Part shown: piece by piece, positions 1 to 8,684 of the stretch
How the letters are laid out: every line of letters starts with the position of its first letter
Numbering within the stretch: position 1 is the first letter of the stretch
Assembly (NCBI RefSeq): GCF_001953975.1
Contig: NZ_MBEJ01000130.1
Location: 1-64,000, forward strand
From: Mycobacterium sp. NS-7484
GTDB lineage: Bacteria; Actinomycetota; Actinomycetes; Mycobacteriales; Mycobacteriaceae
Reading direction: 5' to 3'
DNA: 64,000 nt
The notes under the pieces: model-generated
What the model was told of the DNA's origin: nothing
Databases searched by the model: none
The model's input: the letters and a program-made list of their open reading frames with translations, nothing else
Translations under genes and position numbers: made by a program

Positions 1-128
1 TGGCACACGCCGCAGGCGATGATGTCGACCACCACCTCACCGGGCCCCGGATCGGGGATGACAATGTCGACCAGCTCCACCGGCTGGCCTTTGGACCGAG
101 AAATCACTCCACGCACCGTCTGGCTCAT
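1..128 (-). CDS. mscR: S-(hydroxymethyl)mycothiol dehydrogenase, N-terminal part
   Basis: Only the first 42 codons are inside the window; the gene runs off the left edge. The protein begins MSQTVRGVISRSKGQPVELV, continues through the PDPGPGEVVV turn and reaches the IACGVC zinc-ligand motif, typical of the GroES-like domain of zinc alcohol dehydrogenases. The wording of this N-terminus is that of the mycothiol-dependent formaldehyde dehydrogenase (MscR, Rv2259 type), which oxidises the formaldehyde-mycothiol adduct in the cytosol with NAD. The ATG lies exactly six bases after a TANNNT box, so the mRNA is probably leaderless. The family assignment is firm for the N-terminus; the remainder cannot be judged here. 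Confidence 0.85.
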   Translation of the reverse strand, partial: MSQTVRGVISRSKGQPVELVDIVIPDPGPGEVVVDIIACGVC

Positions 129-134
129 GCCTAC

Positions 135-140
135 AACCTA
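135..140 (-). promoter_or_regulatory. -10 box of leaderless mscR promoter
   Basis: On the minus strand TAGGTT is followed by GTAGGC and then the ATG. A TANNNT hexamer six bases before a start codon is the usual signature of a mycobacterial leaderless transcript. No Shine-Dalgarno sequence is present. Confidence 0.5.
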
Positions 141-229
141 ATGCAAACCGGACAGGTGTCCAATTTGAATCGGGTGTCGCCGCGGGCCGAATCTCGGCGT
201 GCCCGCGCGTTGCCGCGTTACCGTGGGTT

Positions 230-1111
230 GTGGTCGATGATCGAACTCAATTACTGGTGGTGGCACGGTCGGCATACCGGCGAAATGACTGGCGCACCAG
301 TTACGAATCCTTCAGCCGCGTCGTCGGTGTGCAAGGCCTCGACACCGATGATCTGGCCGTGTACGCCTCGGCCGCCTGGCGTCAGGGGCATGGACGCGAA
401 TCGGTGCGGATCAACGAGCAGGTGCACACCCGATTGCTGCGTACCGACCCGGTGATGGCAGCGATGAAGGCCGCCGAACTCGGTCTGGCCTGGCTGTCCC
501 GCGGTCACCCGGCGCCGGCCGACAGCTGGGCCCAGCGCGCCCGGGCACTGCTCGACGGTGTCCCGGAGACCGCGGCCCACGGCTACGTGGCCTACCTCCT
601 GGCGGTGACCGCGGCCGATGCCGGCGACACCGCGCGATTCTCGGAGATGACACGGCAGCTGGCGACGATTGCGGAGAATCTCGACGACCCCGCCCTGAAG
701 ACGCTCGCGCGGGCGCTGACCGGTGTGGCCGCGGTGACCGCCGGTGACCCGGAGGGCTATCTCGCCTTGGACGAGGCGCTGCTTCCGGTGCTCGGCGACG
801 CCGTGCCGGTGGAATGGGCGGGCGACGTGTACCGGAGGGCATTGACCTTGGCGCAGGTCCGCGACACCGCGCGGTCAGAGTCGTGGAGGCAATCCATGCA
901 GCGGTGGTGTGAGGCCATCGAACCCGAATCGGCCCAATCCGCCTATCGCGCGGTGTGTGACGTGCACCGGCTGGCGGCGGCGCCGAATGCAGATCCGCAG
1001 GACCTGGTTCGGCGAGTGGTCGGGCTGCGTCGCCTGGTTGCCGAGGTGGATGCGGTGGCCGCCGGGATGGTCGAGGAACTGCTGTCCCGGAATCTGGGGC
1101 GGGCCCGATAG
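230..1111 (+). CDS. Helical-repeat (TPR-like) protein of unknown function
   Basis: A 293-residue cytosolic protein with no signal peptide or membrane segment. Its sequence is a run of amphipathic helices rich in Ala, Arg and Leu (for example RSAYRRNDWRTSYESFSRVV near residues 13-32), which resembles the tetratricopeptide-like repeat region found upstream of the HTH in mycobacterial LuxR-type regulators. No HTH follows, so this would be a repeat-only member, perhaps a protein-binding scaffold. It starts at GTG 230, five bases after a TACCGT box, and ends 11 bases before the beta-lactamase-fold gene, so the two are probably co-transcribed. I do not recognise a specific family. Confidence 0.6.
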   Translation: MVDDRTQLLVVARSAYRRNDWRTSYESFSRVVGVQGLDTDDLAVYASAAWRQGHGRESVRINEQVHTRLLRTDPVMAAMKAAELGLAWLSRGHPAPADSWAQRARALLDGVPETAAHGYVAYLLAVTAADAGDTARFSEMTRQLATIAENLDDPALKTLARALTGVAAVTAGDPEGYLALDEALLPVLGDAVPVEWAGDVYRRALTLAQVRDTARSESWRQSMQRWCEAIEPESAQSAYRAVCDVHRLAAAPNADPQDLVRRVVGLRRLVAEVDAVAAGMVEELLSRNLGRAR

Positions 1112-1122
1112 ATTTACGCGCG

Positions 1123-1956
1123 ATGAGCGCTACGGATGTCCTCTCGGTCATTGACGATTGGCCGGTCGGCTCGGCTGCGGCTGCCGTGGTGGGCCCCTCA
1201 GGCGTGCTGGCCAGCCACGGCGACACCGCCAAGACCTTCGCACTGGCCTCGGTGACCAAACCGCTCGTGGCCCGCGCCGTGCACGTCGCCGTCGAAGAGG
1301 GGGCGATCGAACTCGACAGTCCGGCCGGCCCGCCTGGGTCGACCGTTCGCCACCTGCTCGCGCACGCCTCGGGCGTGTCGATGCGTTCGGCCGACGTGCT
1401 CGCCCGGCCCGGACAGCGTCGCATCTACTCCAACTACGGGTTCGAGTTGTTGGCTCGCGCGGTCGAGGAGTCGGCGGGCATCGAGTTCGCCGGCTATCTC
1501 ACCGAGGCGGTGTTCGAGCCGCTGCAGATGACGGCGACGAACCTGTCGGGCGGGGCGGAGGCGGCCGGGTTCGGCGTGTCGTCCACCGTGGCCGATCTCG
1601 CGGCGTTTGCCGTCGACCTGTTGCGGCCGGCTTTGGTCTCGGAGCAATTGCACGGCGAGGCGGTGACGGTCCAGTTTCCCGGTCTGAACGGCGTGTTGCC
1701 GGGCTTCGGCGCGCAACGTCCCAACGACTGGGGGCTGGGCTTCGAGCTCCGGGACGGCAAATCGCCGCACTGGACCGGCTCGGCAAACTCCCCGCGGACA
1801 TTCGGGCATTTCGGCCAGTCGGGCACGTTCCTATGGGTCGATCCGGCCGCTGACCTGGCCTTGGTGGTGCTCACCGACCGCGACTTCGGCGACTGGACCT
1901 ACCCGCTGTGGCCGGCCATATCTGATGGTGTGCTGAGAGAAAACGCCACAGACTAG
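1123..1956 (+). CDS. Serine beta-lactamase / penicillin-binding fold hydrolase
   Basis: A 277-residue protein with the active-site motifs of the class C beta-lactamase superfamily in the right order: SVTK (Ser43-x-x-Lys46), YSN (Tyr102-x-Asn104) and an HFG triad (His229-Phe-Gly231) in GHFGQSG. It is shorter than AmpC (about 360 residues), as is usual for the esterase or peptidase-like members. There is no clear export signal, so it probably acts in the cytosol. It follows the helical-repeat gene by 11 bases. Position and length match Rv2257c of M. tuberculosis. Substrate unknown; true beta-lactamase activity is not implied. Confidence 0.8.
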   Translation: MSATDVLSVIDDWPVGSAAAAVVGPSGVLASHGDTAKTFALASVTKPLVARAVHVAVEEGAIELDSPAGPPGSTVRHLLAHASGVSMRSADVLARPGQRRIYSNYGFELLARAVEESAGIEFAGYLTEAVFEPLQMTATNLSGGAEAAGFGVSSTVADLAAFAVDLLRPALVSEQLHGEAVTVQFPGLNGVLPGFGAQRPNDWGLGFELRDGKSPHWTGSANSPRTFGHFGQSGTFLWVDPAADLALVVLTDRDFGDWTYPLWPAISDGVLRENATD

Positions 1957-2071
1957 CGCAACACCAGCCTCACAGGGCACAATAGACACGCGCGGCACAC
2001 ACAACTGCATGCTCGATCGGAATCACTAGGTCGTTGGGGAAGACGTCCCTCGTGAGCCGAAGGAGTAGCAG

Positions 2072-2584
2072 ATGCGTGCGTCGAACCAGTTCGCCGACGC
2101 GGCGACGGGTGTGGTGTATGTCCATGCCTCACCCGCGGCGGTATGCCCGCATGTTGAGTGGGCGTTGTCGTCGACCCTGTCGGCGCGGGCGAACCTGAAG
2201 TGGACCCCGCAACCGGCCATGCCTGGCCAGTTGCGTGCGGTGACCAACTGGGTCGGCCCGGTCGGCACCGGGGCGCAGTTGGCCAATGCCCTGCGCTCCT
2301 GGTCAGTGCTGCGCTTCGAGGTGACCGAAGATCCCAGCGCCGGAGTGGACGGCCACCGTTGGTGCCACACCCCGCAACTGGGGCTGTGGAGCGGTGCGAT
2401 GAGCGCCAACGGCGACGTGATGGTCGGCGAGATGCGACTGCGCGCCCTGATGGCCGGCGGCGCCGACATGCTGGCGGCCGAACTCGACACCGTGCTCGGC
2501 ACCGCCTGGGACGAATCCCTGGAGCCCTACCGCAACGGCGGTGACGGCGCCGAGGTGTCCTGGCTGAGCCGGGGCGTGGGCTAG
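2072..2584 (+). CDS. DUF3145 family protein
   Basis: A 170-residue soluble protein beginning MRASNQFADAATGVVYVHAS, with a Trp- and Pro-rich centre (LKWTPQPAMPGQLRAVTNWV). This is the conserved core of the DUF3145 family, which is confined to actinobacteria and corresponds to Rv2256c. The start is supported by GAAGGAG ending six bases before the ATG. It is monocistronic, converging on the exported protein downstream with only four bases between the stops. No function is known for the family; lack of export signals suggests a cytosolic protein. Confidence 0.8.
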   Translation: MRASNQFADAATGVVYVHASPAAVCPHVEWALSSTLSARANLKWTPQPAMPGQLRAVTNWVGPVGTGAQLANALRSWSVLRFEVTEDPSAGVDGHRWCHTPQLGLWSGAMSANGDVMVGEMRLRALMAGGADMLAAELDTVLGTAWDESLEPYRNGGDGAEVSWLSRGVG

Positions 2585-2588
2585 CTCC

Positions 2589-3113
2589 TCAGCTACGCGA
2601 CCAGAGGCAGTAGCCGCTCAGCGTCGTCGTGAACATGTGGTCGCTGACCTGAAAGGTCAGCGTCTGCCCCGGTTCGGCGCTGACGGTTTCGGGTTCCGAT
2701 GTCCGGCCGGCTCCCAGGACGTCGACAACCTCGACGCTGCACCGGGCTTCGGTCGTCTGCGGCGTCCCCACCCAGTTGCCTGCCTTGGCCTCCGGGTTCC
2801 GTCGGCCCTGCCCATGCAGGACCAGTGGCGGTCCGGTGGTCAGCCACCGGTCCGAGGCAGGATACGGGCTGCCGAACGGTTGCCACGTACCGCCGTCGCA
2901 CAGCAGCAGGCGACGGTTATTGGCGGTCTGTCCCGGCTCGGCCGGAGTCAACGCATCGCTGAGGTTTTCGGCGCACGCTGAGTCCGCTTGAGGCGCCGCG
3001 GTTTCGGGCGGTCCGGGTGGGATTGGTTCGGGATCGGCGTGTGCGCAGGCGCTCGTGGTGAGTGCGGTGGCCACGACGACGGCCGCCACACCCACCGCAA
3101 GCGCTCGGGACAT
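2589..3113 (-). CDS. Exported hypothetical protein (Rv2253-like)
   Basis: A 174-residue protein with a signal sequence: MSRALAVGVAAVVVATALTTSACAHA, cleaved after about residue 26. The TSAC stretch also resembles a weak lipobox. The mature part is Pro/Ala-rich at first, then holds several Cys (CAENL, LLLCDGG, ARCSVEV, GYCLWSRS), likely disulphide-bonded outside the membrane. Its start codon is four bases after the stop of the DUF4185 gene, so the two exported proteins are translated from one mRNA. Length and position match Rv2253. Function unknown. Confidence 0.7.
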   Translation of the reverse strand: MSRALAVGVAAVVVATALTTSACAHADPEPIPPGPPETAAPQADSACAENLSDALTPAEPGQTANNRRLLLCDGGTWQPFGSPYPASDRWLTTGPPLVLHGQGRRNPEAKAGNWVGTPQTTEARCSVEVVDVLGAGRTSEPETVSAEPGQTLTFQVSDHMFTTTLSGYCLWSRS

Positions 3114-3117
3114 CCGG

Positions 3118-5418
3118 TTACACCGAGACCGTCTTCATCGATGACAGATCCGTTTGCATCAGCCGGACGTTGTAGTCACCCCAATAGGACAGGTTGTAGT
3201 ACAGGTACTGCGAGTTGTCCTCGACCACATTGCCATTGGCGTCCACTTTGTTGAAGTAATCGGTGCCCGACATCGGGTGGACCATCGGCGCGTACATGCC
3301 GCTGTTCGACGTGAGGTTGTTGCTCACCAGCGTGGTGGTGTCCGACCACTCACCCTGCGGTGAATCCGACACCCGCATCACCACGTTGTTGCCGCCGTCG
3401 GTGTAGAGCACCACGTACTTGCCCAGGTACTCGTTGTACTGCACCGACATCTCGCTGACGTTGCCATTGGTCGGCAGGCCGCCGACCCAGATGCCGTTGG
3501 CGATCTTGGTGAACAAGCCGAACGTGAAGAAGTCCGCGACCTTGTACAGCTGCGGCAGGAAATCTGTACTGCTGGAACCGAAGACGGGAACCGCCACCGA
3601 CGGATCACCGCTGACCCACTGGCCGTCGCCGGCGGAGTTCTCACCCGACCAGTACTCGTAGGCGTCGAGATCGGTGATCTGGTCCTTCCTGACCCGCGCC
3701 ACATACGCCGAACCCTGCCGGCCCGAGGGGGTCCCGTATACGTAGACGTACGGGTCCTCCGGATCGTCCGACATCACCAGGGCGTTCTGCTGGAAGTGCT
3801 CGTCACCGGGAACGTAGCCCGTGCTGGTGCGGAACCACCCCGACGACCGCACCGTCTCCTTGTCGACGGTCCAGGTCTTGCCACCGTCGGTGGAGTAGGC
3901 GATCGCCGAATAGTTCGTCGTCCAGCTGCCCGGGTTGTCCCACGTGCGGACCGACATGACCGTGGCGTACTGCGTGTAACCGCCCACGGCGTCCGGGTTT
4001 TCGATCGCGATCGCCGAGGTGGGGATCATCGTGTAGGTGGTGCCGAACAGGCCGTTGAGGCCGCCCGGATCGTAGATGATCTGCGCGGCGCCGGCCGGAG
4101 GCCCGTCGGGGCCGTACCACGTCGGCGTGCCGGGGTTCCCGGGCTGCGCGCCGGCGTGGATCAACGCATCGCTGAACTGCAGACCGTCGGACAGATCGAA
4201 ATCGCTGGTGCGGAACAGGACGTTGTTGCGCCAGTCACCGGACATGCCCGGCTGGCTGTAGGTGTCGCCGAACAACGTGTAGATGATCGGCTTTCCGGTC
4301 TCCGGGTCGACGTAGCCGCTGTTCCACATGATCCCGAGGTCGGTGCCCGCGACGTACCAGTGGTCGGTGTAGCCGGTGCCGGTGACCCAACCGAGCTTCT
4401 TGGTGAATTGGGTCAACGACGACGGAACCGACGGTTTGGGGGTCAAGTCGTCGGTTTGCACGGCGACAGTGGGATTCACCGCGGCCATCGGCTGGATCTC
4501 ACCCTCGGCCACCACCGAGGCGGCCTCGTTGGGCGACACCACGCGGGCACCGGCCGGGTTGACCGTCCGATCGAATTCCCTTCGGGCCCAAGCCGCCATG
4601 GCCCACAGGGCGGGGGACTGTGCCGGTGCCACCGGGCTGGTGCCCGCGCCGAACGGCGTCAGCCCCGCCACGCTCAGCAACGCCGAGACCACCGGCGGTG
4701 CGGTGATCTTGGGCGTAACCGGTTCGGGGGCCTTGGTCTTGATCGGCGCGATGATGTTCACCGGCGCAGTGTCGGAGGTGGCAACGGACGTGTCCGGGGT
4801 GCGCACAGTCGCGACGATGTCGTCGCTGAGTCGGCCGACGTTGTCGACCGAGTCCTGGATTTTCCCGACGATGGTGTGCACCCGTGGCGTCGGTGCGGTG
4901 GTCGCGGGCTCGGGGTTGGACGCGGTGGACTGTGGCGTGGATTCCGTCTTGCCGGTGATCACCGACGTGCGGTTGCGGGTCGGCTTGGTGCTCAGTTGGG
5001 TGCGGGCCTGCTCGAGTCTACTTTCGGTGCGCTGCAAGGCGTTCCCGACGTCGTCCAGGCTGGACTCGACATCGTTGCGGACGCGGTCGGCGAGTTTCGA
5101 CAGCGGGCCTTGCCGGCTCGGCGACGTCGACTTGGAGGTGGAACTGGACTCGGAATCGGGCTTGGAGCTGGACGCCGAAGCCGACGGGCCGGGCTTTTTC
5201 ACCTTCGGCGCGCCGGCTGAGCCTCTGGAGCTCTTGGAGCGGTCGCTGGTGCGGCCTGGGGATGACGCGCTTGCCTTGTCGCTACTGGAGCTGGTCTTGC
5301 TCGAGCTGCCGCCGGTGTCATCGGCCCAGGCGATGCCGGTTCCGGATGTCAGCGCGGTGCCGATGCCGAGTGCGACAGCAAGCGCGCCGACGCGACCGAT
5401 GTACTTGGTTGAATCCAT
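3118..5418 (-). CDS. Exported DUF4185 protein with long Ser/Lys-rich linker
   Basis: About 766 residues. I start it at ATG 5418, where ACGGAG sits four bases upstream and the next residues MDSTKYIGRVGALAVALGIG begin a clean signal peptide ending AWA near residue 32; the frame stays open eight codons further up without a ribosome site. Residues 34 to about 320 are low-complexity Ser, Lys, Thr and Pro sequence, probably a wall-spanning or surface linker. The C-terminal half (GWVTGTGYTDHWYVAGTDLG, LFGDTYSQPG, many Trp/Gly/Asp turns) is a DUF4185 domain, a probable beta-propeller related to glycoside-binding or glycosidase folds. Enzyme activity is unproven. Confidence 0.8.
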   Translation of the reverse strand: MDSTKYIGRVGALAVALGIGTALTSGTGIAWADDTGGSSSKTSSSSDKASASSPGRTSDRSKSSRGSAGAPKVKKPGPSASASSSKPDSESSSTSKSTSPSRQGPLSKLADRVRNDVESSLDDVGNALQRTESRLEQARTQLSTKPTRNRTSVITGKTESTPQSTASNPEPATTAPTPRVHTIVGKIQDSVDNVGRLSDDIVATVRTPDTSVATSDTAPVNIIAPIKTKAPEPVTPKITAPPVVSALLSVAGLTPFGAGTSPVAPAQSPALWAMAAWARREFDRTVNPAGARVVSPNEAASVVAEGEIQPMAAVNPTVAVQTDDLTPKPSVPSSLTQFTKKLGWVTGTGYTDHWYVAGTDLGIMWNSGYVDPETGKPIIYTLFGDTYSQPGMSGDWRNNVLFRTSDFDLSDGLQFSDALIHAGAQPGNPGTPTWYGPDGPPAGAAQIIYDPGGLNGLFGTTYTMIPTSAIAIENPDAVGGYTQYATVMSVRTWDNPGSWTTNYSAIAYSTDGGKTWTVDKETVRSSGWFRTSTGYVPGDEHFQQNALVMSDDPEDPYVYVYGTPSGRQGSAYVARVRKDQITDLDAYEYWSGENSAGDGQWVSGDPSVAVPVFGSSSTDFLPQLYKVADFFTFGLFTKIANGIWVGGLPTNGNVSEMSVQYNEYLGKYVVLYTDGGNNVVMRVSDSPQGEWSDTTTLVSNNLTSNSGMYAPMVHPMSGTDYFNKVDANGNVVEDNSQYLYYNLSYWGDYNVRLMQTDLSSMKTVSV

Positions 5419-5551
5419 GACGCTCCGTGTCTCAATCCACAACCCCGGCCCACAGGCAACCTACCGTGCGCCGATCATGGCGTCGGGCAAACACGCCGAT
5501 TGCCTGAACGCGGTGGTGAACAGCGCGGGGCCGGCGCCATCACCTGGCCTG

Positions 5552-6469
5552 CTAATCGGTGTCGGTCGAACGTGCCGGGCCGGGGACCAGGATCTGGAGG
5601 GCACCCGACACCGCCGACACCGTCACCGGTAGGGCGGCGGCGAAATCACCGTCGGCGTAGGCGTTGATCCCCGGGCACTCGACGTGCACCGTGCGCGCCC
5701 GTCGCGTGCTCACCTCGTCGAGATGGACATGGGTGCCCTTGAACACCGTGGGGAACAGGCGAATCAGCCGGGTGCGCGACGCCGAGGTGATCATCGTGAC
5801 GTCCAGCAGACCGTCGGAGTGGTCGGCGCCCGGGCAGATCAACATGCCGCCGCCGTAGCTGCGGGTGTTGCCGAACGCGGCCAGGGTGAGATCGGTGCAC
5901 AGCTGGGGGCCGTCGTCAAACGTCAACCGGAAAGGCAACAGGCGCAACTTCGACATCTCCGCGAGCATCGCGACGTTGTAGCGCATCCGGCCATGAGGCC
6001 AACGCATCCGGTTGGTGCGGTCACTGACCAGGGAATCGAACCCGGCGGCCATCACCGTGCCGAACCATTTGGCCGCGCCCGACGCGTCCACGATGCGGCC
6101 CAGGTCCACGGACTCGGTGTGCCCCTCGACCACGATGTCGGCGGCCGCCTCCGGATCGCCTGTGGGCAGACGATATTCGCGAGCGTGGTCGTTGCCGGTG
6201 CCGGCGGGCACGATGCCCAGCGGGACATCGCCGGTGGCCAGTGCCTGCAGTGCCAGGGAGATCACGCCGTCGCCGCCGACGACCACGAGCGCATCGGTAC
6301 CGCGGTCGAGGGCGTCGTCGACCAGCCGGCGGGCATGCGCGGCGTCGGTCCCGACGATCTCGCACACATCGATACCACGGCGCTGGAACTGCGCGACGGC
6401 TCGCTCGGCCGCGTGCGGCGCATTGCCGTGCCCCGACAGAGGATTGGTCAGGACCGTGACCCTGTTCAC
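5552..6469 (-). CDS. Diacylglycerol/lipid kinase, YegS-BmrU family (Rv2252-like)
   Basis: A 305-residue kinase with the family's nucleotide-binding features: TNPLSGHGNA at residues 8-17, the GGDG motif at 65-68 and PAGTGNDHAR just after residue 88. Family enzymes phosphorylate diacylglycerol or related lipids with ATP at the inner face of the membrane. The M. tuberculosis counterpart Rv2252 is a reported lipid kinase linked to phosphatidylinositol mannoside production. Its ATG overlaps the last codon of the upstream flavoprotein gene by four bases (6466-6469), so the two are translationally coupled. That pairing suggests a shared glycerolipid substrate, which is inference. Confidence 0.88.
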   Translation of the reverse strand: MNRVTVLTNPLSGHGNAPHAAERAVAQFQRRGIDVCEIVGTDAAHARRLVDDALDRGTDALVVVGGDGVISLALQALATGDVPLGIVPAGTGNDHAREYRLPTGDPEAAADIVVEGHTESVDLGRIVDASGAAKWFGTVMAAGFDSLVSDRTNRMRWPHGRMRYNVAMLAEMSKLRLLPFRLTFDDGPQLCTDLTLAAFGNTRSYGGGMLICPGADHSDGLLDVTMITSASRTRLIRLFPTVFKGTHVHLDEVSTRRARTVHVECPGINAYADGDFAAALPVTVSAVSGALQILVPGPARSTDTD

Positions 6470-8079
6470 GGAATCAGCTTGCCGGGGTTGAGGATTCCGG
6501 CCGGGTCAAGCGTGGCCTTGACCGCACGCAGCACCTCGACGCCGAGGTCGCCGATCTCGTCGCGCATCCACGGGCGGTGATCCGCCCCCACCGCGTGGTG
6601 GTGGGTGATGGTTCCTCCGGTACGCACCATCGCGTCGGAGGCCGCGGACTTGGCGTTGCGCCACTGCTCGATCGGGTTGCCGCGCTGGGCCGCGACGACG
6701 GTGAAGTACAGCGAGGCGCCCGTGGGATACACATGCGAAATGTGGCACATCACGAGCGCCGGGGTCCCCGATTCGGCCAGCGAGGTGGTTAGGGCCTCGG
6801 TGACCGCGGCTTTGAGCGCGGCGAGGTTGGACCACGTGGTGGCCGTCTCCAGGGTTTCGCACAGTGCGCCCGCCGCCAGCAGTGAATCACGTAGGTACGG
6901 CGCGTTGAACCGGCCGTGTTCCCAATCCCGGGCCGCCGTCTCGCCCAGTGAGGTGCCGCCGTGTTGTTCCAGTACGGCGCGGGTCTGAACATGTCGACTG
7001 GCTGCGTGTGCCGCGGTACCCTCGTACAGTGTGATGGCCAGGCAGCCACCCGTGATGCGCTGTTCCCCAATGCTTTCGGTGGTTGCCAGGTTCACCCCGG
7101 TCTCGGCTTCGTCGGACAACCGGATCACCGTCGGCCCGGTGCCGGTCTGGGTCACCGCACGCAATGCGTCGGCCCCGGTGGCGAAATCGGGGAACGACCA
7201 GGCCTCGTAGCGCGTCGCCTCAGGGATCGGGTGGACCCGGACGCGCACCCGGGTAATCACGCCGAACACGCCTTCGGAACCGATGAGCAGTTGGCGTAGA
7301 TCCGGCCCGGCCGCCGAGGCCGGAGCGCGGCCGAGGTCGAGAACCCCCGCCGGCGTGACGGCGCGCAGGCCGCGGACCATGTCATCGAAGCGCCCGTAGC
7401 CGGCCGAATCCTGGCCTGAGGACCGGGTGGCGGCAAACCCGCCGATCGTGGCGAACTGGAAGCTCTGCGGAAAATGCCCGAGCGAGAAGCCGTGTGCGCC
7501 CAGCATCGCCTCGGCCTGCGGGCCGGTGACCCCGGCGCCCAGTTCGGCCTCACCGGCCACCTCGTCGAGGCTGTGCAGCGCGTCGAACCGGCGCAGGTCG
7601 AGGGCTACCACCGCGGCGAAATCACCGCGCAGTGGATCGAGACCGCCAACCACGCTGGTCCCACCACCGAACGGCACCACCGCGATCCGGCGGTCACTGC
7701 AGATGCGGAGCACTTCGGCTATTTCGTTCTCGGAACCCGGGAGCAGCACTGCATCCGGCGCGTCCTGGATGCCGGAGTCCTTGCGGCGCAACAGGTCCAA
7801 TGTGGATTTTCCGCCGGCGTGCAACAGTCTGGATGCGGTGTCGGTGCCGCAGTGCTGGGTGCCGACGATGGCCGACAGTGCCTGCAGATCGTCATCCGAC
7901 AGTGCCGACGGCCGCAGCTGCACCTGATCCTGCGGCACTGCCGCGGCCGGTGCGGCGTCGATACCCAGGGCCTGCTGCAGCAGCGAGCGAATGCCCTCGG
8001 AGAGTGGCTTGGCGGACTGCGGGTCACCCCAGGCGTCCCATTTCATCGGAGGCAACAACGGCGCAACCGGCTGAGTCAT
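6466..8079 (-). CDS. FAD-linked oxidase, alkyl-DHAP synthase-like (Rv2251-like)
   Basis: A 537-residue flavoprotein. The first 110 residues form a helical lead (MKWDAWGDP, characteristic of the AGPS-like group). An FAD_binding_4 domain then contains VVPFGGGTSVVGG, followed by the GHFPQSFQFATIGGF and RSSGQDSAGYGRFDD elements typical of alkyldihydroxyacetonephosphate synthases. The C-terminus carries a histidine-rich motif (ITHHHAVGADHRPW) near the end, also seen in that family. Substrate is not established. It shares an operon with the lipid kinase and is transcribed divergently from tetR-glpD with only 17 bases between the start codons, tying ether-lipid-like chemistry to glycerol-3-phosphate use. 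Confidence 0.85.
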   Translation of the reverse strand: MTQPVAPLLPPMKWDAWGDPQSAKPLSEGIRSLLQQALGIDAAPAAAVPQDQVQLRPSALSDDDLQALSAIVGTQHCGTDTASRLLHAGGKSTLDLLRRKDSGIQDAPDAVLLPGSENEIAEVLRICSDRRIAVVPFGGGTSVVGGLDPLRGDFAAVVALDLRRFDALHSLDEVAGEAELGAGVTGPQAEAMLGAHGFSLGHFPQSFQFATIGGFAATRSSGQDSAGYGRFDDMVRGLRAVTPAGVLDLGRAPASAAGPDLRQLLIGSEGVFGVITRVRVRVHPIPEATRYEAWSFPDFATGADALRAVTQTGTGPTVIRLSDEAETGVNLATTESIGEQRITGGCLAITLYEGTAAHAASRHVQTRAVLEQHGGTSLGETAARDWEHGRFNAPYLRDSLLAAGALCETLETATTWSNLAALKAAVTEALTTSLAESGTPALVMCHISHVYPTGASLYFTVVAAQRGNPIEQWRNAKSAASDAMVRTGGTITHHHAVGADHRPWMRDEIGDLGVEVLRAVKATLDPAGILNPGKLIP

Positions 8080-8096
8080 GCGTTACAGTATTACAC
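8080..8096. promoter_or_regulatory. Shared divergent promoter with overlapping -10 boxes
   Basis: The 17 bases between the two start codons contain TACAGT (8084-8089, plus) and TACTGT (8090-8085, minus), which are the same DNA read on the two strands. Each lies five to seven bases from its start codon, so both transcripts would be leaderless and mutually exclusive. A TTGACA lies upstream on the minus strand at about 8100-8105. The TetR protein encoded to the right is the obvious candidate to act here. Confidence 0.5.
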
Positions 8097-8684
8097 ATGA
8101 TGTCAATCAGTAACGAAGGATCGCTGAGCGACCAGATCTTGGATGCCGCCGCCAGCTGCGTGCTGGCCTTCGGTGTGGACCGGGTGACCCTGGCCGAGAT
8201 CGCCCGCCGGGCCGGGGTCAGCCGCCCGACCGTGTACCGGCGCTTTCCCGACACCCAGTCGATCCTGGCCGCGCTGCTCACCGCCCGGATTGTCGGTGTT
8301 CTCGATGAGACCGCCGGTCGGGGGGCGGGACGCGCGGCGCTCGTGGCGCGCATCGTCACGGCGGCCGGCAGGTTGCGCCACGACGAGGTGATCATGGCGG
8401 TGCTGCACTCTGCGCCCGAGCTGGCGATGGTCTACATCGCCGAGCGGCTTGGTACCAGCCAGCAGATCCTGATCGACGCGTTGGCCGGTGAACTCAAGCT
8501 CGCGCAGGAGGAGGGCATGGCCGAAAACCGGGTCCGGGCGGGGGATCCCCGTCAGCTGGCCACCATGTGCCTGCTGATCACCCAGTCGGCCATCCAGTCC
8601 GCGCAGATGGTCGAGCCGATCCTCGACGCCGACGACTTGGCCGCCGAACTCACCCACGCCCTGAACGGATACCTGACCCCATGA
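8097..8684 (+). CDS. TetR/AcrR family regulator (Rv2250c-like)
   Basis: A 195-residue regulator. The frame is open far upstream, but that part is antisense to the flavoprotein gene. I take ATG 8097 (or 8100), which gives MMSISNEGSLSDQILDAAAS. The N-terminal HTH is clear: VTLAEIARRAGVSRPTVYRRFPDTQSIL at about residues 36-63. The C-terminal ligand domain is helical and unassigned. Its stop overlaps the glpD start (ATGA), so it is co-expressed with glpD and probably controls itself, glpD and the divergent flavoprotein gene. Ligand unknown; a glycerol-lipid metabolite is a guess from context. Confidence 0.87.
   Translation: MMSISNEGSLSDQILDAAASCVLAFGVDRVTLAEIARRAGVSRPTVYRRFPDTQSILAALLTARIVGVLDETAGRGAGRAALVARIVTAAGRLRHDEVIMAVLHSAPELAMVYIAERLGTSQQILIDALAGELKLAQEEGMAENRVRAGDPRQLATMCLLITQSAIQSAQMVEPILDADDLAAELTHALNGYLTP

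Noticed and set aside
3796..5220. Long antisense frame (474 codons) opposite the DUF4185 gene
   Set aside because: Arg/Gly/Val-rich composition without domain features; it mirrors the codon pattern of the real gene in high-GC DNA.
7632..8096. N-terminal extension of the TetR gene
   Set aside because: It runs antisense through the flavoprotein gene, and the HTH begins normally from ATG 8097.
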